Positions 1 through 8,354 of a stretch of 21,656 bases of DNA are shown here, in pieces; the stretch's first letter is position 1; each line of letters starts with the position of its first letter. Under the pieces are notes generated by a model. That model worked only from the letters and a program-made list of their open reading frames with translations, was not told the origin of the DNA and made no database searches. Position numbers and translations under genes: made by a program. The stretch covers positions 1 through 21,656 of the forward strand of contig JAYMSP010002985.1 in NCBI GenBank assembly GCA_036897095.1, given 5' to 3'. Source of the stretch: Plantago elongata. Taxonomy: Eukaryota > Streptophyta > Magnoliopsida > Lamiales > Plantaginaceae.

Positions 1-1354
1 AGAATGAGGAAGTATACCCATCAGGTCCTGCAGCTGAACCTTTGTTCAGGCTCATAACAATGTTCTTCAGTTCCTCCATCAGTGGCAATTCACACAACTC
101 ATTATTCAGATCCTCATTCACTTTAGTGGAATGAGTGTTAAATCAGGCTCATTCATGAGAGTTATTTCATCACTGAGTAATCCTTGAAAATAGAGCTTTG
201 CAGAATTCTGAATATCAGAAGGAGAAGTGAAGAAATTGCCATTATCCTCAATACTGAAGATTTTACCCTTTAGCCTGTTTCTCTTCACCATGTTGTGGAA
301 CAACTTGGTGTTTCTATCCCCCTCCAGATGCCACTTGCAATGAGACTTTTGTCTCCAGAAAATCTCCTCCATGTTTAGTATCTTCTCAAATTCAGCAGAA
401 GCCAGTTTGAATTTGGACAAGTTAGACTCTGAAGGATCATTATGATATAATACCTCAGATTCCTTCACCTTTGATTCCTCTTGCTGTAGTTTGTTGAAGA
501 GGTTGCCAAATTTTTACTTGTTCCACCATGTTAAGAATTGTTTCAACCTGTGCAGTTTTTCCTACAGCTTTTTGAGTCCATTGCCTAGCAGGCATGTTCC
601 AGTTTTCCTCTATCTTTTTTATGAAATCAGGATGATGGAACCACATATCTTGAAATCTAAAGCTACCATGTTGTTTTGTCCCAATGGTGGTGGTTTCTAG
701 GATTAGAGGCCTGTGGTCAGAGCATCTTCTAACCTCATGACTGACTTTAGAAGAATGAAAGAAGTCAATTCATTGATGGTTAAAACGTAGCATGTCAAGT
801 CTCTGTCTTAGTCCTTGCCATTTCCAAGTGAAAGGGATGCCATCAAAGCCAATATCATTTAGATCACACTCCATAATGCAATTGCCAAAATGAGAGATGG
901 CATTATAGTCAGGAGTAGCTCCACCACACCTCTCATCTATCTTGGCAATAATGTTAAAATCTCCACCAATACACCATGGCATGGAGGTGCTAGCTATCCT
1001 TTTCATGCCTTCCCAAAGATTCTCTCTATCCCTTCTATTACACTTTGCATATACTATGATGAGTAGAACCGGGGACTTCAATAAACTTGAAGAAATCTGA
1101 CAATGAAGATATTGCTCATGATCTTCCAATACTGTAATACCATAAGCTTCATCCCCAAAAATCCAGATTTTGTTGTTACAGTTGGAGACCACATGATCCA
1201 TATTGAATCTTCTGCAGAATAGAAAAGAATCAAGATTGACCATGGGTTGTACTATGGCAAGAATGTTTAATCTGAATTTATTCCTCAGGAACCAAATTTG
1301 TTGTTGAGTGCTAGTTCCACCCACTCCTCTTGCATTCCAAACAAGGCAGTTCAT
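1..1354 (-). pseudogene. LINE ORF2 remnant: endonuclease and start of reverse transcriptase, disrupted
   Basis: In intact elements ORF2 nicks target DNA and reverse-transcribes the element RNA at the nick. The start at 1354 reads MNCLVWNARG, the usual beginning of the endonuclease. Visible motifs are WN at residues 6-7, GGDFN at 130-134, RLD near the end of the first open stretch, and SDH at 721-713. The position expected to hold catalytic Glu reads Gln (residue 36, codon 1249-1247). An in-frame TGA at 772-770 replaces what is normally an aromatic residue after the RLD block. The frame then continues to 455, but homology moves to another frame (the FWRQK...GDRNTKLFH block, 468-118) at an A-run near 515-511. 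It moves again near 130-118 into the frame containing AAGPDGY. The left edge truncates it. Confidence 0.88.
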
Positions 1355-3696
1355 TTTGATTTTTTGGTATTTCTTTTGCCAGCTTTTTTCTTTTTAGCCT
1401 GAGGGAGAGGTGGCAAAGGAGTAGAAGATCTAATGGTTCTTCTAGTAGAAACCCCCCAATTGTTTGAAGCTGCATTAGCTTTGATACTTGCCATAATCTT
1501 CCATCCACTTGACATGTAATCATCATCTGAATCACTTTCATCACTAGAGATTTCTGAGGATTGATTATCCAAGTGACTAATGTTTCTGATGGTATCATTA
1601 GCAGCTAGAGCATAGGTCAAGGCTTCATCTTCATCAGTTCTCAAAGGTAAAGGTTCAAGATTGTCAGTGGATTTTCTTCTATTCAGAGTGTGGATAAGAG
1701 GTTCAAATTCAATCATATTGCTCTCCTGTTGATCAGTCAATACCAGAATTGGTTGTTCTGGTGAATCTACCAGAGCTTGATCAGTCAATGTCAGGCTTGG
1801 TTGTTCTGGAGAAACTAGCAGGTCTTGAGAAGATGGCTGCCCTGTGATGGTGTTCTGAAGGCATGGAATAGTGCCTATCATAGTGGTGTTGTTCACAAGA
1901 TCTGAAGAGGAGCCTTCCATAGTGAGAAAGCCCTTCTTCAAAGGGGTTAGATGTGGTACAGATACCTCAGTGGATCCTCTATCACATCCATTCTTTCCTC
2001 TCCCTCTGCTGTCAGTAGCTACATTGATATCCTTCTCCATGTGACAAGGGTTGGAGTCATCCATATGAGGATAAACCTCCAATGTTGATGAAACAGGTGA
2101 AGAAACCTTATTAGTAGACACTGTATTTTCCTGTTCAGTATCCAAACTCTCCAAATTATTAGCATAATCAGTGTGGACATGTTGTTCAAACTCCACATGG
2201 CAGGTGGTGATAATAGCAGACTCATGCTCATGATGGAGATCCTGAATGTGTCTCCCTTTATCTCTACCCTGAGCTCCTCTGCCTTGGATATCAATAGATC
2301 CCCCTCTCCCTCCCCTTAACAGCATACCTCCTCTACCTCTTTGGCTCCCAGAAGTAGAGCTACCTCCTCTACCATTTGCTCCACCTCTGCCATTTCTAGT
2401 TGAAGCAATCCCTTTCCCTACATCCATAATAGATTGAAGGTATGCTAGCCTCTCTACCTCCTCCTCTACTGCCATATCTGTTACCTCATTGACTTCCCCT
2501 GCATATATACTTCTTTCACCTCCACACATAACACCTCCTCTGTTACCTCTTGTTGAAGAAATACCTCTCCCTGCAGATCTGATAGATTGAAACTGAGGTA
2601 CCACCTCCTCATCTTCAACTGCAGTCACTCTATCTGAATCATGTACTGCAGTTGAAAAGATTAAGGGAGATGCCTTGTTATTGTGAGGGAGTTCTAAGTT
2701 AGAATCTTCAGCCTGATCTTCATTGATTGTGCATTCTTCAGATTGGAGAGGAGCAAAAGTATTGAGAGAAGGGTTCTGAACATGAAGAGGATCATGAGAC
2801 AACCCTCCATTATTGCCACTACTTCTGGCATCTTTGTTACCAGCAGAACCTGATCCATTCCTAACTGCAAAGGAACCACCTCTATACCATTGCCTACCTT
2901 TGTTGAGTCTTTTTTTACTCTGTTGTACCCTACACTGATAAACTGGGGCATGACTCTTGCCATTGTTATTTCTAGTGACAGGTACTACAGGTCTGCTTAC
3001 AGTCACATTACTAGTTTGATTCATCACAGTTGGAGGTTTAATCAAGCAATTAGCAGCAACATGACCAAGTTTCTTACATTGTTTACAGAAAGATGGCATT
3101 TTACCATATATCACCTTAACAGCCACTCCTTTACCCAAAGCTTCTAACCATAAATGGCTCGGAAGTTCTTTAGATACATCTAGTTCAACACAAATATTAG
3201 CATGAGTAAGTTTACTCTTGTTAGCCGTATAACCATCAATTTTGATGGGGTTGCCCAAAAGTTTGCCAATTTCATATAACGCCTCTTTGTTGAAGAAAAA
3301 GATTGGTAAATTTTCTAAGGCAACCCAAATCAGAACCACTGGAGAATCGTCATCAAGAGAAAATTGAGGAGACCATTTAATTAGGCGCATTGGTATCCCT
3401 GCAACATTAGGATTATCCAACAGCCAAAGCTTGTTGAAATCTTCTTCAATGAACAGCTTATTAACAACATGCCTCTTATCCATGAAACTGACGGTGAAGT
3501 TCGATTTTAGTTTCAAATCTTTTAACATTTTGATTACCTCAAAGATTTTTGGTATGCCATATGCAAATTTCCCAACAAGTGTAAGAGAGAAGGCCTTAGA
3601 TAGATGAAGTACCTCATGATCAGAAAATGCAAGAGAAGGCATACCATTGAAAAAAAATTGAGCTTTTTCTTTGATAATCAGACGGTGTGTGTTCAT
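1351..3696 (-). CDS. LINE ORF1 protein: DUF4283-like domain, CCHC zinc knuckle, RGG-rich linker
   Basis: The product (781 aa) is the nucleic-acid-binding, Gag-like protein expected to coat element RNA. Residues about 20-200 fit the DUF4283 domain found at the start of plant LINE and related proteins (blocks LTLVGKFAYGIP and IRLIKWSP-like). They are followed by a CX2CX4HX4C knuckle with Cys204, Cys207, His212 and Cys217. Residues 377-482 are rich in RGG/GRG and include two copies of a 19-residue module (370-388, 421-439). A shorter SPEQP...LTDQ unit repeats at 629-640 and 645-656. Acidic residues precede 727, and the C-terminus (768-781) is Lys/Arg-rich, like a nuclear localisation signal. The stop overlaps the ORF2 ATG. 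The first Met in frame is 3696, but the frame is open to 3783, so the true start may lie upstream and have been lost to a frameshift. The long open frame contrasts with the broken ORF2. Confidence 0.85.
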   Translation of the reverse strand: MNTHRLIIKEKAQFFFNGMPSLAFSDHEVLHLSKAFSLTLVGKFAYGIPKIFEVIKMLKDLKLKSNFTVSFMDKRHVVNKLFIEEDFNKLWLLDNPNVAGIPMRLIKWSPQFSLDDDSPVVLIWVALENLPIFFFNKEALYEIGKLLGNPIKIDGYTANKSKLTHANICVELDVSKELPSHLWLEALGKGVAVKVIYGKMPSFCKQCKKLGHVAANCLIKPPTVMNQTSNVTVSRPVVPVTRNNNGKSHAPVYQCRVQQSKKRLNKGRQWYRGGSFAVRNGSGSAGNKDARSSGNNGGLSHDPLHVQNPSLNTFAPLQSEECTINEDQAEDSNLELPHNNKASPLIFSTAVHDSDRVTAVEDEEVVPQFQSIRSAGRGISSTRGNRGGVMCGGERSIYAGEVNEVTDMAVEEEVERLAYLQSIMDVGKGIASTRNGRGGANGRGGSSTSGSQRGRGGMLLRGGRGGSIDIQGRGAQGRDKGRHIQDLHHEHESAIITTCHVEFEQHVHTDYANNLESLDTEQENTVSTNKVSSPVSSTLEVYPHMDDSNPCHMEKDINVATDSRGRGKNGCDRGSTEVSVPHLTPLKKGFLTMEGSSSDLVNNTTMIGTIPCLQNTITGQPSSQDLLVSPEQPSLTLTDQALVDSPEQPILVLTDQQESNMIEFEPLIHTLNRRKSTDNLEPLPLRTDEDEALTYALAANDTIRNISHLDNQSSEISSDESDSDDDYMSSGWKIMASIKANAASNNWGVSTRRTIRSSTPLPPLPQAKKKKAGKRNTKKSK

Positions 3697-4102
3697 GTCT
3701 CCAAAGATGAACTGATGAACCGGCAGAGTGACAGCATTCTGCGCATGCTCTGGAGTGGTGGACGGAGAAAGGAATCTGCGGAATCATGGGTCGAGCCGGG
3801 GAGGAGGCGGCTTGTTTGAAATTTAAAACTCCCTGGCCCGCCAATCGAGGTTGAGCCAACGGAAGAGACGTTGAGGCTGGACCTGGCTGAGATTCTACAA
3901 GACGTCCCCTTGGTAGGTCTTCTGGTCGCCGTAGCAGCCGAATGGGCGATAATGTGCTGGTCGGCGAAGTGTTGCCAGGAGGAGGAGACGGACCAAACAA
4001 GCTGTAGGCATAAAGATTACTGCAATGAACATGTGATGAGGAAATGCGTGCAGAGGGAAGGTGTATTCCGGCAACAAGGGGTTGCCTGTTTGTTGTACAC
4101 AC
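3697..4102 (-). pseudogene. Probable displaced N-terminus or 5' leader of LINE ORF1
   Basis: A minus-strand frame different from that of ORF1 is open from 4102 to 3620. It encodes a Pro/Ser-rich stretch (for example GPSPPPGNTSP) resembling the low-complexity N-termini of plant LINE ORF1 proteins. The ORF1 frame itself is open only up to a stop at 3786-3784. The simplest reading is one frameshift near 3784 separating an N-terminal segment from the DUF4283 part. Alternatively this is GC-rich 5' UTR without coding meaning. The composition is clearly richer in G and C than the flank beyond 4140. Confidence 0.45.
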
Positions 4103-4140
4103 TACACACTTGCTTGCACTGTTGACTGTTGTTTTCCCTT

Positions 4141-6180
4141 CTATTTCTTTAATCTAGTCCACCTTTTTTATTCTTGTTACATGGAGAAATAAAATGATAA
4201 TGTAACGACTCGAAAATTCAAATGACGTTTTACTGTGTTTTAGTACGTACTAGTTAGAGTGTATGTTCTCGACTTCTTCAAATTCTCGAACTAAACCATC
4301 TAAATTTCCAAACTATTTACTTCCATTAAGTCTTATTTATAACACACATTTATTACCCATTTAATTATCCCATAAGTTACAAGAATGAAAAGGTTGTGAA
4401 CCTTTATCAATCTATCTATCTAGCTTCACACGATGAGGGGGCAGCAAAGAGTTCCATATATTCTTAGCTCCATTTTTTCTGCCAGAAACATTATTTTATT
4501 CAATACAATTTCTCCATACACGTATCACCTACTCTTATTCCATGAACACGGGTTAATAGAGAAGGATCAAGCCAGAGGGAGAATAAAGGATGAAGCTCGG
4601 GCAGTGTTACAACTCGTGCTTCATACGTGGTTGATCTTGTAATTAGTTAAAAGTCTTTTATGAGGTAAGTTCTTCCAAGACTTGCATTACAAATATTTAT
4701 GTGTATGAAGTATACCTTACATGTTTAAGTATTTTTTATGCAATGATATGAAATTGATACAAATTTATCTATGATTCATATTGTATTATATATGTTTGGT
4801 TGATTCGTTTATGGGAGGTCTATCTATGTGGTTTGGAAATACAAGAAGTTAAATGTCGTTGTTTCTATGTCTATCGAGATAATTATACCAAAAGAATGAC
4901 AACTTTATTTGATCCCAATTCGTTGATATGCACCACAATGATAAATGAGTAACTTGTTAATTGCTTAATTGATAATCATGTTGTTAATTTGTTTCCCATG
5001 AGATGGCAATTCAAAAGTAATGAAAGTTGTCATATTGTTCTATGTCATTTCTTACTGTCTTCTAATTATGTTTGTGCCTTGACTAGTTTACATGTTACAA
5101 GTGATTTAGTGAATGTGATCATGTGTATTACTTAGTATGCCTCTAAACTCTTAACAGTCTATATTGTTGGTATCATATGATGTTTGTGCACAACCTAAAC
5201 ATACATTTATAAATTAAAAGTTTAAAATTCATGCATTCACGTTAACATATTAATAAAATGTAAGTCATAAAATTCAAGTTAACATATTAATAAAATGTAA
5301 GTCATAGAATTCAAGTTAAAGATCATGTAACATTCAATAGGCTCGTCGAGAAAACCTTAGAACCACATGGCCTAAGTCAAGTATTCAAGTTTTCATATTA
5401 TTCACGGCTGGAAGAGGTACTTGTATTCCAACCGATAATTCATGTCATGTCATGTATGGCCACTACATGCGACGGTAGAACCTACAATGTCAAGTGAACT
5501 CGCGATTAAAAGACAAGAATCATGTCAAGTTATGCCAAATCAAATCATTGTTTAGAGTCAAGTCATGTCATAGGATGTATTGCATTAAGCAAGACTAAAA
5601 GCTTTAAGATACATGAAGATAGAACTTTAGGTCATGACACGTGTATGGATACTTGCTCAATCAGTTATCACGACTGACCTCTTTCTAAAATATCAATTTT
5701 AGGTATTGAGATCGAGCTTGGAGTGGAGCGTTGCTGGAGCACTGATCACTATCGCAAGTCTTTTAATTATTAATTTCAAGTTCATGTATATCTAAAACTT
5801 TGTATCAAAGCTTTTATTATTTTCAAGTTCCGCTACATTATGTTTTTAGTTCACAAATTAGTTTTAAAGATTTTCATGTCAAGTCTTTTGACGCGCAAAG
5901 CGTGTAGTAACTTTTTATATTTTAATAAGTTAAATTCGTTGAATTTTCAAATTCATGAATTAGTGTGAGTAGTATTTTTTTTAAATATGGGCGCTACCGA
6001 TAATTTTATAGTCATGTATTTTATTTTCGAAGTTGGACAGCCATGCTTTGGCACTGCCACCGATCCCACTCTTAATTATGCGCATTATATTATATATACA
6101 TGCATACAGTAAATCAAGGTATGATCATTAAATTTTCTTTATTTTACTGTTAATATTAGTTAATTAATTATATTAAAATT
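4141..6180. other. Gene-free, AT-rich region of probable repeat origin
   Basis: No frame here looks like a known protein. A TG-starting segment at 4201 (TGTAACGACTCG) resembles the starts of some plant Ty3-type LTRs. The stretch 4390-6090 has scattered GC-richer islands (4433-4640, 5340-5560, 5700-5760, 5885-5905, 6040-6075) of the kind seen in long LTRs. I could not find a matching CA end with a 5-bp duplication of GATAA (4196-4200), so an LTR is only a possibility. A CACGTG hexamer lies at 5638-5643. Confidence 0.35.
5241..5314. repeat. Two-copy tandem repeat, 37-bp unit
   Basis: The unit starting GTTAACATATTAATAAAATG at 5241-5277 is repeated immediately at 5278-5314 with one mismatch (A to G near the end of the unit). 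A third copy starts with GTTAA and then diverges. This is a small local duplication in AT-rich DNA with no sign of function. Confidence 0.9.
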
Positions 6181-6296
6181 TAAATGAGATCATACGAGAT
6201 ATTCAAACTAAAATGTAAGGAGTATTTATTTATTATAATTTCTTAAATGAAAAGAAAATTAAAGGTCAGGAAGGTTTGATTGAAATGGAGGGAGTA
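6181..6296. mobile_element. Fragment of a Stowaway-type MITE (one terminus)
   Basis: The sequence GGAGGGAGTA at about 6288-6297 is the typical end of plant Stowaway (Tc1/mariner) MITEs, whose terminal repeat starts with CTCCCTCC next to a TA target site. The preceding AT-rich 100 bp fits such an element. I did not find the opposite terminus, so the left limit given is arbitrary. Confidence 0.4.
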
Positions 6297-7948
6297 ATAA
6301 ACTTCACAATAAACTTTTAAGTTTACATATGAAAAAATAAAATTGTAAGAATATACAGTAGTACGAGACGACAATTCCACAACTCTTGAGTGCAATGGAA
6401 AAATTTAGAGATAGTTCAATATAAATTTGAAGTTTAAAAAAATGAACAAAATGACTATAGATTTACTTTTTACTAAATAGCTTTAACATTTTTAAATGGA
6501 TAACACATAATTGAAACTAATATTTATACATTGGAGTTTCAAAATAATATATATTTTATTATTTTATTGATTGGGGCCTAAATTTATATCATTCTCAAGT
6601 TAAAATCCGACGAATTAATAATTTTTCAAATTTATTAATTTACTGAGTATAAATTTATGGATGTTATTAATTTATTAAGGGCAAGTATACGTCGAACATT
6701 ATGCTTGCCATGAATGAAGATGCTTAGAATCAGTGGTTGTCGTACCACTGCCGCCACCCGCATATTTACGTATATTTACGTATATGCTATTTTCAGTATA
6801 TTCTATTTTCAGTATCGTTTTTTAAATTTAACATATAAAATAGTTTATAAGTTATTAGATATTTATCAAAACCTATATTTATAGATGGAATGTATCCCAA
6901 TATTTTACCGGTAATATATGTTTTACCAATTAAAATAAAAAACATTCTTTAATTACAATTTCTTAAATTGAATTTAATTTCTACCTCTTTTTAAAATGGG
7001 TAGATAGAATTACGCCTCATGTTATATTTGGTAAATCCTTGTACCTAAAATGTAATATAAAATTTAACTAAAAATAAAATAAATTAAATGAGTTTTTAGT
7101 CGAATATAATATTGCTAAAACCTTATAAACTTCTTATACTTGTTGACTGATTGTCGAGTCAAATCCTCATTTGAATGAACCAAATAAAGAAAATGTTTCC
7201 ATTTGTCCAAGCCTCTTCTTTCATCATGTTTAGCAAAACTAGTTGCAAGATAGCTGGTAACTAAAAAATTAGTTAGTAGCTAAATAATTAGTTGGCAGCT
7301 GGTTAGATAGTTTTTTTCTCAATAAGTTAATTTGGTTAGTTTTTCAAACCAGCTAACTTTTCAGTTAGCTTGTTTAAAAATATGTGCGTTCACGTAACGA
7401 ACTTTTTATTAAAATGAATTTATAAAGCTGAAAAGGTAGTAGTAAACCGACCCACCTACCTATTTTTATGTTTGTCATGCCTAGCTTTAGATATTTTCAA
7501 CAAATTAAGTAAATAAGATGTTGTACAAATGTGAACATGGGTTTCAACTTTTTAACTTTGAATGAGATTACATTTATATTAAAGTGTTTTGACTTCTGGA
7601 GAGTAAAGACATAATTAGAAAACGCAATATATTTTGTTATATTTTTAGTATTTCATCATTTATGTAAGATTTTAATTAAATATGTAATAATCCAATATAT
7701 GAATTGGTCAACAGGGTGGATCATGTAAAAGTCCCTAAAATGTTACACATTGTAATTAGGTAAAACATCAAATACCATGATTACATAATTTTTAGCAGAC
7801 TAGGTGTAATTAAATTCCTTTTCTTTAATAAAGATAAAAAAACATATCATTAATTTTAAGTAGATTATGTAATGATAAAGAGTACCTAAAAGGCTAAAAT
7901 CTGGAACATATTAATTGGCAAGGATATAGTGAGGACTTGTCACTTCTC
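6297..7948. other. Gene-free AT-rich intergenic region upstream of the CSLA gene
   Basis: No coding frame is supported. Local structure includes a 7-bp inverted repeat CAGTGGT/ACCACTG at 6731-6750, a tandem ATATTTACGT pair at 6762-6781, and a CTATTTTCAGTAT direct repeat at 6787-6799 and 6803-6815. At 7230-7380 there is a cluster of AGCTGGT/ACCAGCT and TTAGTTAG motifs. The last few hundred bases must contain the CSLA promoter. Confidence 0.6.
7228..7385. repeat. Possible degenerate hAT-like MITE
   Basis: The segment has AGCTGGT (7252-7258 and again about 7297) on one side and the inverse ACCAGCT at 7348-7354 on the other. AT-rich TTAGTTAG-type motifs lie between and around them, and a GTTTAGCAAAACTAGTT block sits at the left end. 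This pattern is common in plant hAT-derived miniature elements. No clean terminal repeat or 8-bp target duplication is visible, so this is a weak call. Confidence 0.28.
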
Positions 7949-7956
7949 TATAAATA
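7949..7956 (+). promoter_or_regulatory. TATA box of the CSLA gene
   Basis: TATAAATA in a CTCTATAAATAGAG context, followed about 20 bases later by pyrimidine-rich CTCTCTCACC. This predicts a transcription start near 7980 and a leader of about 375 bases. A second weaker candidate, TATTTATA at about 8305-8312, would give a leader of only about 20 bases. Confidence 0.6.
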
Positions 7957-7979
7957 GAGATTTAGTTCTCTCTCACCAC

Positions 7980-8354
7980 CATAACTCTCTTCTCCATTGT
8001 TATTACACCTGCATTTGTAATAGAAGGTGCAGCAGCCTTTTGTTTTTATCCTTTTGTCAAATTTTACAAAAGGATAAAAAACTTGGGCAAGTAAAAAGCA
8101 AGAATCCTTCAATCATAGCATTTGTTGCTGCATCAAGGGTTTAACTCATCTCCATTTCTTTCACATTCTGGTTAGGAGACGTGAGTGAGCGAGTGTTTTC
8201 TGACATTCCAGCTCTACCTCCATTCAACTTGCGTCACTAGCAAGCGTTTTTTTTACCCTATACCAGATTCTTGCACTTTTCGCAAAGAGCCAGATTTCAC
8301 TCCTATTTATACACCTCTGTTTCTCTCTGTTTTTCACCATCACAGCAAGCTGAA
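7980..8354 (+). other. Predicted 5' leader of the CSLA mRNA, AUG-free, with a hairpin
   Basis: From the predicted start to the CDS I see no ATG in any frame. A scanning ribosome would therefore first meet the CDS start at 8355. The leader is pyrimidine-rich near both ends and contains a perfect 15-bp hairpin at 8043-8080. No convincing intron is visible within it. The start is inferred from the TATA box only. Confidence 0.5.
8043..8080 (+). repeat. Perfect 15-bp inverted repeat in the CSLA leader
   Basis: The arm TTTTTATCCTTTTGT at 8043-8057 is exactly complementary to ACAAAAGGATAAAAA at 8066-8080, with an 8-base loop. It would form an AU-rich stem-loop in the RNA about 275 bases before the start codon. 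Confidence 0.92.

Larger units (their letters stand above)
1..4140 (-). mobile_element. Non-LTR retrotransposon (plant L1-type LINE), 3' part outside the window
   Basis: Two consecutive minus-strand reading frames have the LINE order: a DUF4283-like and CCHC zinc-knuckle ORF1 (3696-1351), then an AP-type endonuclease (1354 to about 640) running towards a reverse transcriptase whose first block, containing GPDGY, lies at 14-28. The rest of the reverse transcriptase, the 3' UTR, the poly(A) tail and the target-site duplication lie left of position 1. The 5' limit is not marked by a visible repeat. I place it near 4100-4170, where a GC-richer stretch gives way to AT-rich flank. The copy is damaged in ORF2, so it should not be autonomous. 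The family assignment is firm; the exact 5' boundary is a guess. Confidence 0.9.

Noticed and set aside
4433..4642. 69-codon plus-strand frame
   Set aside because: It lies inside the repeat-like segment and has no recognisable domain.
4201..6090. Confident solo LTR
   Set aside because: The start motif fits, but I found no CA terminus with a matching 5-bp target duplication and no primer-binding site or polypurine tract.
8271..8354. N-terminal extension of CSLA before 8355
   Set aside because: There is no ATG in it, and the family begins close to the MDSFSSST start.
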